Source: Prevotellaceae bacterium (GTDB taxonomy: Bacteria > Bacteroidota > Bacteroidia > Bacteroidales > Paludibacteraceae). Taken from it: a DNA stretch of 14,223 bases. Positions within the stretch are counted from its first letter, which is position 1, and each line of letters starts with the position of its first letter. Shown here one piece after another: positions 1 through 8,398 of this stretch. The position numbers and the translations under genes were made by a program. The notes below the pieces were generated by a model. That model ran no database searches. It worked only from the letters and a program-made list of their open reading frames with translations, and was not told the origin of the DNA. The DNA lies in NCBI GenBank assembly GCA_031255055.1, contig JAIRTG010000090.1:1-14223 (forward strand), in the 5' to 3' direction.

Positions 1-44
1 TAAAGGGGAGTTGAGGGACAAAAAAGGGACAAATCTTCAAAGTG

Positions 45-81
45 AAAAACGCCAATAATCTAATTAATAGATAATTGGCGT
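45..81 (-). terminator. Rho-independent terminator of tRNA-Phe
   Basis: Bases 49-62 and 68-81 form a 14-bp stem with one mismatch around the loop ATTAA. Read on the minus strand the stem is followed by five T residues (complement of 45-49). It lies 10 bases past the tRNA 3' end, so it most likely ends the tRNA transcript. Bases 1-44 hold only a 9-bp direct repeat (AGGGACAAA at 14-22 and 25-33) and no gene that I can see. Confidence 0.75.
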
Positions 82-90
82 CTTCAAAAG

Positions 91-163
<73 letters not shown>

Positions 164-181
164 AGTAGCGTTTTGCGGGTG

Positions 182-212
182 CAAATATACGGTTTTTTTT
201 TGTTTTTCCAAA
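182..212 (-). promoter_or_regulatory. Bacteroidota-type promoter for tRNA-Phe
   Basis: On the minus strand, TATATTTG (complement of 182-189) matches the Bacteroidota -7 consensus TAnnTTTG. TTTG (complement of 209-212) matches the -33 element, with a spacer of exactly 19 bp (190-208). The tRNA 5' end is at 163, 19 bases downstream of the -7 box, so a short leader would be removed by RNase P. This is the best-formed promoter in the window. Confidence 0.8.
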
Positions 213-350
213 AAAATAAGAAGAAAAACTCATTTTTCTATTCACAAGTTTTTATTTCTTTTCTCTAAGTGCTTCTTTTAATGCTTATTTAAGGCCAATA
301 CGATTTTCATTTTTTTTATTTGAATTTGTAACAATCCCCACTTCCAAACA

Positions 351-391
351 AAAAAACACCTTTTCGTGTAAATCGCGAAAAGGTGTTTTTT
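351..391 (-). terminator. Terminator of the HTH regulator gene, possibly bidirectional
   Basis: Bases 351-366 and 376-391 are a perfect 16-bp inverted repeat (core CACCTTTTCG / CGAAAAGGTG) with a 9-base loop. The outer part of the stem is A-rich on one side and T-rich on the other, so both strands give a hairpin with a U run. It starts 20 bases past the stop of the minus-strand regulator gene, which it most likely terminates. The rest of the 164-411 gap holds the tRNA promoter and featureless AT-rich DNA. Confidence 0.85.
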
Positions 392-411
392 GTACATTTG
401 ATTATCCGTTT

Positions 412-1398
412 TTAAAGAATCAATTCTTCATCATTTTTCAATTGCTTAATATATTCCTTTTGTTTATTGAAGAAATCCATCTGCAATTCTTCATTTGACA
501 ACGAAATCAGCACCGAATTCTTCTTCAAGCACTCCAAACTAACTTTATGAGATTGACAGGCAATAGGGTCTGTCGTTTTTATCGACCTGATGCCATAAAC
601 ATAAGAAAACGATGTTACTTTGTCATCAAACTCTATATACGAATTGTTAGAAAAAATTCCCAAAGACGAAATATACATCTCCCTTACATTTCCTATCTTG
701 TTTCTTCCCTCCAGCACCATTTGCATTATTTCGTTGATATTTCCCTCTAAATCATCACAGATTAAGTTAAATTCTTCTTCGGTGAGCAATTTTCTGCGAT
801 AATAATACTGTAGCTCTTTTGCCGCATTAAGATAAATATCGCGGTCGGCAATGATAACAACAGATTGTAATAGAGTTGTTGCTTGTGAGATGCTTTTCTT
901 CAACTCTTTTATTTTCTCTGGGACAATTAAATCACGCATCGAAAGATGAAATGAATTGGAATATTTTTGGCGGACCCATTTGTAGTAAAAAAGTTTGAAA
1001 AAATGTTCCATGCCAAATATAAATATCGGCCACAGGTGATTCATTGACAACATGACTCTGTTTTCTTTTGCCTGAATAATCTCAGATATTTGATTCTGAT
1101 AATTCATTAAAACAGCATGAAGATAATCTTCATATTCCAAATTTGGATATTCCGGAAGCGTAAAAACAATATTCCCTTCATTTCTTGTCGGAACAATTTC
1201 TTCCAACGAAAATTGAAGTTTGTTTGATAATCTTATTATTTCATCAAAAGTAAAGGGAATTTTACCTCTCAAACGCCGGTATGCGGACTCTTTGCTAATT
1301 TCTAAATTTTCGACTAAAAAACTGACTGGTTTAATGTGAGGTGGTATTTTTTCCAGTATCTTTTCTACGTACAATTCTTCTGTTTCACTTTTTCTCAT
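412..1398 (-). CDS. Helix-turn-helix regulator, BetR/Xre-like N-terminus, uncharacterised C-terminal domain
   Basis: This is a 328-residue predicted cytoplasmic protein. Residues about 20-65 look like a helix-turn-helix: a first helix (PVSFLVENLEIS), a recognition-like helix with ESAYRRLRGKIPFTFDEI, then a helix ending SLEEIV. The pattern 'S.ESAYRRLRG..PFTFDEI' resembles Bacteroidales regulators annotated with a BetR or Xre-type HTH, which is my recollection of the family and not a search. The remaining 260 residues are mostly helical, with aromatic-rich segments, no clear transmembrane helix and no recognisable ligand-binding motif. The frame is open back to an ATG at 1455, which would add 19 Lys/Phe-rich residues. 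I prefer the ATG at 1398 because the conserved-looking protein starts there (MRKSETEELYVEKILEKIP). The gene is AT-richer than the minus-strand operon genes and diverges from queC. Its targets are unknown; control of itself or of queC is only inference. Confidence 0.8.
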   Translation of the reverse strand: MRKSETEELYVEKILEKIPPHIKPVSFLVENLEISKESAYRRLRGKIPFTFDEIIRLSNKLQFSLEEIVPTRNEGNIVFTLPEYPNLEYEDYLHAVLMNYQNQISEIIQAKENRVMLSMNHLWPIFIFGMEHFFKLFYYKWVRQKYSNSFHLSMRDLIVPEKIKELKKSISQATTLLQSVVIIADRDIYLNAAKELQYYYRRKLLTEEEFNLICDDLEGNINEIMQMVLEGRNKIGNVREMYISSLGIFSNNSYIEFDDKVTSFSYVYGIRSIKTTDPIACQSHKVSLECLKKNSVLISLSNEELQMDFFNKQKEYIKQLKNDEELIL

Positions 1399-1563
1399 AT
1401 TTCTGACTAAAAATTTGAAATGTATAAATTTCTTTTTGAGAAACTTCATTCTCAAAATAAAATAATAACAATGTGTTTTTCATTAGTATTCTCTATAATC
1501 GCAAGATTTATATTTTATTTTAAACAAATAAGACACGAATCTTGTTTTAAAAAAATCGGAATG

Positions 1564-1571
1564 CAAAAATA
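1564..1571 (-). promoter_or_regulatory. Candidate -7 box for the HTH regulator gene
   Basis: On the minus strand the bases read TATTTTTG, matching TAnnTTTG. No TTTG lies at the usual 19-bp distance, and the implied leader to the start at 1398 is long, about 160 nt. The region is AT-rich, so a chance match is plausible. Confidence 0.3.
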
Positions 1572-1626
1572 TAACATTTGCAACCAAAAAACATTGAAAA
1601 TACAATTTTTTTAACGATTTTGAAGC

Positions 1627-1634
1627 TAAATTTG
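1627..1634 (+). promoter_or_regulatory. Candidate -7 box for queC
   Basis: TAAATTTG matches the TAnnTTTG consensus and lies 54 bases before the queC ATG, a sensible distance. The expected -33 position (around 1604-1607) is only T-rich, without a clean TTTG. No preQ1 riboswitch-like structure is evident between here and the start codon. Confidence 0.35.
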
Positions 1635-1688
1635 AATAATAAACGCTCATTTTCACAATAACTTTCAAATTTGAGAACAAATATCTTT

Positions 1689-2336
1689 ATGAACAAAAAT
1701 ATACTTATCTTATATTCGGGCGGAATGGACAGTTCTGTTGCTTTATACAAATATGCCTCGGAAATACGTTTGGCCGTTTCTTTTGACTATGGTTCAAAAC
1801 ATAACCGGAAAGAACTTGAAATAGCCGCGTCCAATTGCCGCGAATTGGGCATCGAGCATCAAATCATTGAATTGGATTTGAATAAGATGGGATTCGTTTC
1901 CGATTTACTGCTTTCGGGAAAGGAAATTCCTGACGGACATTACGAAGAAGAAAATATGAAAAAAACTGTCGTACCTTTTCGCAACGGCATCATGCTGAGT
2001 ATCTGTGCGGGAATAGCCGAAAGTTTGGATTGCAAGCGGTTAATAATCACCAATCATGCCGGCGACCATGTTATTTATCCCGATTGTAGGGAAGAATTTA
2101 TCACAAATATGAACAAAGCGGTGAAAAGTGGTACATCCAATCAAGTAGAAATATTTGCACCGTTTACCATGATGACAAAACGTGAAATAGCGCTGATAGG
2201 TAAAGAAATCAATGTGCCTTTCGAAAATACTTATTCATGCTACAAAGGAGGAAAAATTCACTGTGGCCTTTGCGGCACTTGTATTGAAAGAAAGGAAGCG
2301 CTTGATGGTTTTGACCCAACAGCGTATTTGGCATAA
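1689..2336 (+). CDS. queC: 7-cyano-7-deazaguanine (preQ0) synthase QueC
   Basis: This 215-residue protein is a PP-loop ATP pyrophosphatase of the QueC family. QueC converts 7-carboxy-7-deazaguanine, ATP and ammonia to preQ0 in the cytoplasm, a step toward queuosine in tRNA. The ATP-binding PP-loop SGGMDSS is at residues 10-16. A VPFRNG motif is at about 96-101 and YPDCREEF at about 130-137. A zinc site is formed by Cys184, Cys192, Cys195 and Cys198 (CX7CX2CX2C, in CYKGGKIHCGLCGTC). These features and the length are typical of QueC. The frame is open from a TTG at 1671, but the ATG at 1689 puts the first beta-strand (KNILILYSGG) directly at the N-terminus, as is usual. No queD, queE or queF is next to it, so the rest of the pathway must be elsewhere. 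QatC-type defence homologues share the fold, but no qat-like neighbours are present. Confidence 0.95.
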   Translation: MNKNILILYSGGMDSSVALYKYASEIRLAVSFDYGSKHNRKELEIAASNCRELGIEHQIIELDLNKMGFVSDLLLSGKEIPDGHYEEENMKKTVVPFRNGIMLSICAGIAESLDCKRLIITNHAGDHVIYPDCREEFITNMNKAVKSGTSNQVEIFAPFTMMTKREIALIGKEINVPFENTYSCYKGGKIHCGLCGTCIERKEALDGFDPTAYLA

Positions 2337-2351
2337 GAGTTTTATATCGAC

Positions 2352-2447
2352 ATGAGTAAACTATCAAATCCAAACTTGTGGCATTTGAAACGTTTTTTGA
2401 TAATACAACATCTTTTGAAGCCTCCGATGGGTGCGTTCAAAAAATAA
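2352..2447 (+). other. Possible small ORF (31 codons) after queC
   Basis: An ATG 15 bases past the queC stop opens a 31-codon frame (MSKLSNPNLWHLKRFL..., ending PPMGAFKK). It is basic and partly hydrophobic. After its TAA the same frame continues with another hydrophobic stretch into the tamB 3' end, so it could be the decayed start of a membrane-protein gene, a small peptide, or chance. I recognise no family. Confidence 0.15.
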
Positions 2448-2487
2448 GGAAGTTTGAAAATCCTCTCTTGTTTCCTGTCGATTTGTA

Positions 2488-2530
2488 CGTATTTGGCGAA
2501 TTGGCCTGCGAATACGCTTTATTTTGTTTT
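2488..2530 (+). terminator. Possible terminator downstream of queC
   Basis: CGTATT (2488-2493) pairs with AATACG (2511-2516), and inside it GGC (2495-2497) can pair with GCC (2504-2506). The stem is followed on the plus strand by a T-rich run (CTTTATTTTGTTTTT). It overlaps the end of the convergent tamB gene, so it may only be fortuitous. Confidence 0.3.
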
Positions 2531-5500
2531 TGAGTCGAATTTGAAAATCAGGTCGAAACCGCTTGTGAGGGGGGAACTGGTCAATTGTAGAAATAGAAAT
2601 TTGAATAGTTCGTATTCCATTTTCATCTCGTAACGCGCTACGTCGTCGTTTGCTAATTGACCGATGTTCTGCTCGTAACCGACGAAAAGCTTGTTGGTGA
2701 TGTATTTGCCGACGGTGAATGTGGCGCTGTCGAACGTACTTCCTGCCTTGAATTCGATGTAATCTACGTTCAGGGTTTTGCCTAATAGCCTGGTTAGTTG
2801 CGATGATATCAGGGAGGCGGCTAGCGTCTCAGCTAAATTGGACGTACCGAAACTGCCGCCAAGACTGGCTTGTTGACCCGATGTGAGGGCGTCCATGCTG
2901 GTGCCGAACAGGATGTAGGATAGCGCGTCGCCTTCGCTGATTTGGGACTGATCGAGCATGAATTTTATTTCGGGTGATGATACTTGTCCGGTTATCAGAA
3001 TGGTCATGTCTTTTTTTGTCCGGTCGTTGTCGCGAAATGAGTACATCGCGTCGATGTTTAGCTGGGGGTCGATTGTCGGCCCGCCCTGAAAGGTGACTAT
3101 GCCGGACCGGATAATGAATACTTTCCCAAGCATGTTGTACTGGCCTCTGATGACGTCGACCGTCCCGAAAATTTCGAAAAAGTCGCGGTGTTTCAGTAAT
3201 TCTACGTCTCCCGAAAGCTCGATCCGTAATTCTTCGTTCCTTATCCAGGTGTTTCGCGGGATTTTTATCCGAATTTTTCCTTTGGCATTGTCGAGAAATG
3301 CAAGACGATTTAACTCGAATGTTAAAGAGTCGGGCTTGATGGTGCGGACGATGGAATCTGGTGTCGAAATGTGCGGCTCTCTGTCTGATTGCCGTAGTAA
3401 TAGGGGTGTTGGCGGCTCGGAGGCGGTGGGGGCGCCCATCAGATTCATTACGGCCGGAAGGTAGAATTGCGATTCGGGTATTTGAATGTCGCCGCCGAAG
3501 CGGATGCTGTCTTTGTCGCCTCGCAGATGGATGTTGCCCGATAGTTCCATGTTGTAGTAGCGGTGGTCGACGGGGTTGAATCGGCTGAAGAGCAGATTTA
3601 ATTCGGATGTTTTGATGATGCCGTTGTAGATTTCGGAGTCGAAGTCGAGCTTGCCGTCGATTGTCATCCGTCCGTCTTTGCTTCTGATGTAGAATTGGTC
3701 GATTTTTACGTGGTCGGTGTTGAAGTTGATTGTCCCGAGTATGTCCCGGTAGTCGATGCCGTATTTGTTGAGGCGTAATTTTCCGTCGAGCAGGCGGATG
3801 TTTCCGATGAGTCGGGGGGCGCCAAATGTGCCGTCGAGCACGATTTTGGTTTTGATGTAGCCTTTGATGTCGTCGAGGGGATAGAAGGTGTTGATGATGG
3901 ATAGGGGTAACCGGTCGATGTTTAGCGACAGATTGACAGGATCGTCGTTTCTGGGGATGATGAGAAAATGCAGACTGTCGGGACGAATTTCCATCGGTAG
4001 TTTGCCGACTGCGGTTATCGCGCCGCTGTCCTGTGGAATAATGTTGAAGGTCAGCATCAGGTCTTTGTCCATGAAAATGATGTCGCTGGCAAAAAAGTCG
4101 ATGGCGACCTGCTCGACCGATGCGTCTTTTATCTCGAATCCTCCGCTGATAAAAGGGTTGTCGGGCGGGCCGTCTATGTCGAGGTTTAAGGTGAAGAGTC
4201 CTTGTATGTCGTAGTCGCTTCCGGTTACTTTCAGCAGTTCGGGGATGCTGATGTTCGATACTTGTAGGGTTAACTGCTGGTCGTTTTTCCTGCTGATTTT
4301 GCCGTCGAGGAGGATTGTTTGCAATGAATCGGCCGCTGTCGATAGGAGTATCAGGCTGTCGATGATGCAGTCGTTTTCGGAGAGGTGTATTTTTGTGGTG
4401 TCGATGCCGAGCTGCCATTTGAGGGTTTTGTAGTCGAGCCGAAGGTCGGAGAGCGCTATTGTGACGATGCTGTCGAGGTTTATCAGCGTTTTTAGTTTGG
4501 CCGAAAGGTCTTTGTTGTCGGCTTGTAGGCGAATGTCGATGTCTTTTGTGTCGGTCGATGCGGATAGGGTCAGCGAATCGATCGCGAAATCGCCGATGGA
4601 TATGTCGTGTGCCCAAGCGTCGGCGTTGGCACAAATGCTGTCGCCCAGATTGAAAATTGCGGCAGAGGCGCGTGTCGACAGGCTTTTCAGCAGATAGTCG
4701 CCGTATGTTGTTTTGTCGGCATTGAGCCTGATGTCGACCTTCAAACTGTCGGTGAGTCCCGTAAGATGTGCGTCCAGCGACAAGGATGTTTCCAGCGAGT
4801 CGATGCCCGCGAGTGCGGCGATTTCGGATATGTCTTCGATGCCGACTTGCAAGCGTAGATCGGATGCGCCGTCGAGATGAAAATTCCCTTTCGCACTCGC
4901 CCCGGCTGCCAGCGCGTGGATAAATAGCGTGTCGATAATTACATTCTGATTGATGAAACGGAGGGTCGAGAATATAGTGTCGACCCGAATACCTGTTATT
5001 TCCGACGGCCTCAGACTGATTTGTCCCTGCGCGTTTGTTTTATCCGGATTGAGGCCGCTTCCGATTATCCGCGCATCCAGATTGAGGCGAGAGTTGTAGG
5101 TTGTGTCGCGTATTATCGGGGCGAGATTCAGTTCCCGGACGCTCATACTGATGTTGTAGGACGGATTGTTGCTCAGTATGCTCCGAATATCGGGTGTTAT
5201 TTCTACATCGCCCGCGTCGCTGTTGCCTTTCGCATGTCCGCTGACGTTGCCCGCACGGTAGTTTAAATCGACATGCAACTGACGTAAGGCGTAATTGTCG
5301 ACGTGCAGGCTGTTGAAATCGGCATGGAGGGTTGCATGGAGGGTTTTGGGGTCAAACCCTTTTCCTTCGACGGTCAGCTTGCCGTCGGCAAAATAGTTCG
5401 CGCCGACCGGCCCTATCCAATGTCGCGCATCAATTTCTTTCAGATGAATATCCAGTTTATAGGCTACGGGAATCTGTGCGGCGCTATCTGCAAAATAGTC

Positions 5501-6436
5501 CGACAGTTGTTGGGTAAGCAATTTCGCGTCTAACGCCTGACGGTTGTCTCTCAGGGATAAATCGGCATACAGGTTTTTGTTTTCTAATCGCACATTCAGG
5601 TTGATGTCGGGGTGCGCGTCGAGCCGGAAAGCGTCGGGCAACAAATCGGTAAACTCGTCGGGACAAATAGCCGATGCCGCGATGTTTACAAAGGAGGGAG
5701 CTGTTTCCGCAAAAGTGTATCTGCCGTTTATTTTTAAATTGTTCCCGGCGGTTTGAAGCGACAGGTCGGGAATGTTGACCGCGTTGTTGTCGGCGGAGAC
5801 GGATGCGCTCAGGTGTTTGAGCGTCAGGTCGGGATTTTCGGCAACAAACGATAAACTGTCGAGCCGGAGGTATTGGGATTCGTCCGAATAGCGCCCGGAA
5901 AGCTCGATAAATAGTCGGTGTAGCTCTTTTGGAATCATCTCGCCGGATGAGGCTATTTTCAGTTTTCCGTTGTTCAGTCTGAACTGTCGGAGATTGATAA
6001 GAAAATCAACGTGTGTATCTGTTGTGTCTTTGTCGTCCGACGGAGGCGTCAGGTGCATGACGTTCCAGCTACCGTCGGGAAGCTCTTCGAGGTACAGAAA
6101 TGGGCTTTCGATGGTGATGTTCTTGATTTCAATTTTGCGGTCGAGCAAGGGACGAAGCCTGTATCTCAGCGAAATTTCGGGAATAAACCCGATGGTGTCG
6201 CGCTCCTGTGACAACAAAAGTATATCGGATAGTGTGATGTCGGAAAAATAATTGCCCTGCAATCTTCCGATGTGTAGCTCGGCGTTCAAGAAATTGTTGA
6301 CCTGACGCTGCGCTATGTTTACGATTTGCCTCTTGCCGAAAGGCGTTTGTATCACTATTAAAACAGTGGCAAGTAGGGCTATGATGCCGATCAGTAGCCA
6401 TGCCGTCACTTTTATCAGTTGTTTTAACAGGTTCAT
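2519..6436 (-). CDS. tamB: TamB-like translocation/assembly module protein (DUF490 family)
   Basis: This 1305-residue protein has an N-terminal transmembrane anchor (about residues 9-30, KVTAWLLIGIIALLATVLIVIQ). A very long beta-rich periplasmic region follows, and the C-terminal TamB/DUF490 domain covers about residues 950-1305. In that domain GTVDVIRGQY lies near 1091-1100 and ISEGDALSYILFG near 1167-1179, both typical of the family. TamB-type proteins are long beta-taco grooves thought to span the periplasm, either working with an Omp85 partner in outer-membrane protein insertion or moving phospholipids like other AsmA-like proteins. The Omp85 gene lies immediately upstream with a 30-bp gap, strongly suggesting a functional pair and one mRNA. 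The length is in the usual range for the family. The ATG at 6436 is right because the membrane anchor begins within ten residues of it. Confidence 0.93.
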   Translation of the reverse strand: MNLLKQLIKVTAWLLIGIIALLATVLIVIQTPFGKRQIVNIAQRQVNNFLNAELHIGRLQGNYFSDITLSDILLLSQERDTIGFIPEISLRYRLRPLLDRKIEIKNITIESPFLYLEELPDGSWNVMHLTPPSDDKDTTDTHVDFLINLRQFRLNNGKLKIASSGEMIPKELHRLFIELSGRYSDESQYLRLDSLSFVAENPDLTLKHLSASVSADNNAVNIPDLSLQTAGNNLKINGRYTFAETAPSFVNIAASAICPDEFTDLLPDAFRLDAHPDINLNVRLENKNLYADLSLRDNRQALDAKLLTQQLSDYFADSAAQIPVAYKLDIHLKEIDARHWIGPVGANYFADGKLTVEGKGFDPKTLHATLHADFNSLHVDNYALRQLHVDLNYRAGNVSGHAKGNSDAGDVEITPDIRSILSNNPSYNISMSVRELNLAPIIRDTTYNSRLNLDARIIGSGLNPDKTNAQGQISLRPSEITGIRVDTIFSTLRFINQNVIIDTLFIHALAAGASAKGNFHLDGASDLRLQVGIEDISEIAALAGIDSLETSLSLDAHLTGLTDSLKVDIRLNADKTTYGDYLLKSLSTRASAAIFNLGDSICANADAWAHDISIGDFAIDSLTLSASTDTKDIDIRLQADNKDLSAKLKTLINLDSIVTIALSDLRLDYKTLKWQLGIDTTKIHLSENDCIIDSLILLSTAADSLQTILLDGKISRKNDQQLTLQVSNISIPELLKVTGSDYDIQGLFTLNLDIDGPPDNPFISGGFEIKDASVEQVAIDFFASDIIFMDKDLMLTFNIIPQDSGAITAVGKLPMEIRPDSLHFLIIPRNDDPVNLSLNIDRLPLSIINTFYPLDDIKGYIKTKIVLDGTFGAPRLIGNIRLLDGKLRLNKYGIDYRDILGTINFNTDHVKIDQFYIRSKDGRMTIDGKLDFDSEIYNGIIKTSELNLLFSRFNPVDHRYYNMELSGNIHLRGDKDSIRFGGDIQIPESQFYLPAVMNLMGAPTASEPPTPLLLRQSDREPHISTPDSIVRTIKPDSLTFELNRLAFLDNAKGKIRIKIPRNTWIRNEELRIELSGDVELLKHRDFFEIFGTVDVIRGQYNMLGKVFIIRSGIVTFQGGPTIDPQLNIDAMYSFRDNDRTKKDMTILITGQVSSPEIKFMLDQSQISEGDALSYILFGTSMDALTSGQQASLGGSFGTSNLAETLAASLISSQLTRLLGKTLNVDYIEFKAGSTFDSATFTVGKYITNKLFVGYEQNIGQLANDDVARYEMKMEYELFKFLFLQLTSSPLTSGFDLIFKFDSKTK

Positions 6437-6465
6437 TGTAAAATGTCTTTCGTGTAAAATGTCTT
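6437..6465. repeat. 13-bp direct repeat in the tamA-tamB gap
   Basis: TGTAAAATGTCTT occurs at 6437-6449 and again at 6453-6465, filling almost the whole gap between the tamA stop and the tamB start codon. On the mRNA sense strand it reads AAGACATTTTACA twice, directly before the ATG. It may be a small duplication that lengthened an A-rich ribosome-loading leader. Confidence 0.8.
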
Positions 6466-6466
6466 C

Positions 6467-8398
6467 TTAAAACGCCTGCCCGACACTCAGGAAAAATTGT
6501 ACGTTTTTTTTCTCGTTCCATAAAGGTACGCCGACGTCCAGCCTTATCGGGCCTATCGGTGTGGTAATTCTGATGCCTCCGCCTGCGGCTACGGCCAATT
6601 CCCTGAAGCGGTAGTGAAAAGGGTCGCCCCAAACATTGGCAATGTCCATAAATCCGGCTAACTCGACGCGCCAAAATAGGGGATGGCGCAGTTCGACATT
6701 CGCTTCCAACAGGCTTTTACCGCCTAACGGCGTACCGCTTTCGCGCTTGGGGCCTAATTGTGACCGCGCCCATCCGCGATTCGAGTTGCTTCCGCCCGAA
6801 TAAAAACGGTCGTCTACCGGAATAAATCCGTTGTCGTCGGATGAGTATATCCCTCCGAACATCCCTCTGAGGCCGATGACCAGGTTTTTTACTTTAAAAT
6901 ACTTACGTGCTTCAATCCAAACTTTCATATAGTTAAAGTCGCTTCCGAAAAGATAGCCGTTGAGTTTTCCGCCTGCGGTGATCATTTCGCCTTTTTCGGG
7001 CGAAAAGACGGGAGAGGCGTTGTTGTATACTACCGAACCGTAGAGACCCGATTTGTTGTAAAGAAATTTATTGTCTTCGGGATTCGGAATTTCGGCGTCG
7101 CTGTCTTCCGTATTTTGCTGTACTCTCTCAAAATAGTATGTCAGCGCACCTTTCAGCTTGTCTGAAAACGTGTAGCTGAGCGGAAAGTTCAGACCGATAG
7201 TCTGTGTGTTGTACCCCGGTTCTTTTTCCCATTTGATGTAAGGATTCACCGAAACCGATAGCTTTTTGAAGTAGAGCTGCGGTTGTATCCATGACAGACT
7301 GACGTGAATAGGCGTAAGCTTTGAATGTTTGGCATACAGATTGAGTCGACTCGTACCGCCTGCAACAGCCCTGTAGGTAACGTCGGCGGAAGCCCTGAAA
7401 CTGTCTTCCGTTCCCCAGCCGATACCTAATTTTGATGATATGCGGGGCATTTCTTCGATTTGAATATGTATCGGAATGGGGTTTAGAGCCGTGTTGCGGT
7501 CGGCCTGAGGCGAAACGGATACAATGCGAAATAGTTGCAGGTTGTAAATATTCGACCGTGTCTTGTTCAGATTCGTCTGGCTGATGACATCGCCCTGCGC
7601 ATAATTCAGTTGACGGCGGATGTATTTTTCTTTGATGTATTTGTTGCCTGTAATTGTGGTGTTTCCGATATGTACCCGGCTGTTCGGCGTTACCTGATAG
7701 TGAATCAACACCGAATCGTTTTCTAACTCAAGGTCAAAATCGGTTTTTGCGTAGAAGTAACCCCTATTGACAAACAGGGTGTTGATTTTGGAAATGTCTT
7801 CGTACAGCAAATTGTCTGAAAACCGCTTTCCTTTTTTCAGGTTCAGTGCGCGGGAGATAAAAAGCTGCCTTCTCCGCTCGTTGAAACGTGTCGAAACCGA
7901 ATCGGTAAGCGACATGATAATGCTGTCTACTTTGACCGCCCGGTTTTCGACGATGGCCAACCGAATGTTTACACGTTTCTTTTTGTTGTCGACAATCAGG
8001 GTGTCGAGACTTATTTCGGTATGCAGAAAGCCTTCGCTTTGGTAGAAGGTTTTAATCCTGTTCATGTCGTCTTCGAGAAACTGATGGCTGTAGATCGCGG
8101 GTTCTATTTTTTGAATACGCTTGGTCCAAAAGTCGGATTCCCGCATGGATGTTTGCTCCAGTAAAACCGGTTTATCGAAAGCGTTGTTGCCTTTGAAGGT
8201 GATTTTCCGGATTTCGTAATTATCTTGTGCGTCGAGCGAAAAGGCGGAGAGAAACAGTAAAACAAAAAAAAGAGCCGGCGAAAATGGGCGTCTCTCAGTG
8301 TGTTTTTTCGTATGTATGTTTAAGATGTTCACAAAAAGTTTAGTAGAAAATTTATTTTTATAACCAAAAATGAGGGATTTTTGTTTACCGGGGTTCAT
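6467..8398 (-). CDS. tamA: Omp85-family outer-membrane protein, TamA/BamA-like partner of TamB
   Basis: This is a 643-residue outer-membrane protein. Residues about 41-58 are a signal-peptide core (SPALFFVLLFLSAFSLDAQ) with likely cleavage at the Ala-Gln. POTRA-type domains follow at about 60-330; the segment with IGNTTITGNKYIKEKYIRRQ looks like the last one. A 16-strand-type beta-barrel covers about 335-643. The family signature RGF/RGY appears as NRGW at about 540-543, after FYSGGS. The last residue is Phe, as expected for Bam-dependent barrels. The signal peptide has no lipobox Cys, unlike the lipoprotein TamL described in Bacteroidota. The start is uncertain. The ATG at 8398 overlaps the end of nth by 14 bases and gives an unusually long n-region (about 40 residues); a GTG at 8332 would give a more normal signal peptide. 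The tamB-like gene follows at once, so the two are most likely co-translated partners. The gene symbol is given by family and context. Confidence 0.88.
   Translation of the reverse strand: MNPGKQKSLIFGYKNKFSTKLFVNILNIHTKKHTERRPFSPALFFVLLFLSAFSLDAQDNYEIRKITFKGNNAFDKPVLLEQTSMRESDFWTKRIQKIEPAIYSHQFLEDDMNRIKTFYQSEGFLHTEISLDTLIVDNKKKRVNIRLAIVENRAVKVDSIIMSLTDSVSTRFNERRRQLFISRALNLKKGKRFSDNLLYEDISKINTLFVNRGYFYAKTDFDLELENDSVLIHYQVTPNSRVHIGNTTITGNKYIKEKYIRRQLNYAQGDVISQTNLNKTRSNIYNLQLFRIVSVSPQADRNTALNPIPIHIQIEEMPRISSKLGIGWGTEDSFRASADVTYRAVAGGTSRLNLYAKHSKLTPIHVSLSWIQPQLYFKKLSVSVNPYIKWEKEPGYNTQTIGLNFPLSYTFSDKLKGALTYYFERVQQNTEDSDAEIPNPEDNKFLYNKSGLYGSVVYNNASPVFSPEKGEMITAGGKLNGYLFGSDFNYMKVWIEARKYFKVKNLVIGLRGMFGGIYSSDDNGFIPVDDRFYSGGSNSNRGWARSQLGPKRESGTPLGGKSLLEANVELRHPLFWRVELAGFMDIANVWGDPFHYRFRELAVAAGGGIRITTPIGPIRLDVGVPLWNEKKNVQFFLSVGQAF

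Noticed and set aside
1614..1688. preQ1 riboswitch upstream of queC
   Set aside because: I looked for a C-rich loop hairpin followed by an A-rich tail pairing into it; the leader is plain AT-rich sequence.
1689..2336. QatC-like component of a defence system
   Set aside because: The protein has the full QueC motif set and normal length, and no QatA, QatB or QatD type gene lies next to it.
2829..4634. Open frame of 601 codons on the minus strand inside tamB
   Set aside because: It is an Arg/His/Gln-rich low-complexity translation with no domain features and lies in another frame of the well-supported tamB gene.
6129..6674. Minus-strand frame spanning the tamA-tamB junction
   Set aside because: It overlaps both real genes in another frame and gives an Arg-rich sequence with no signal or domain.
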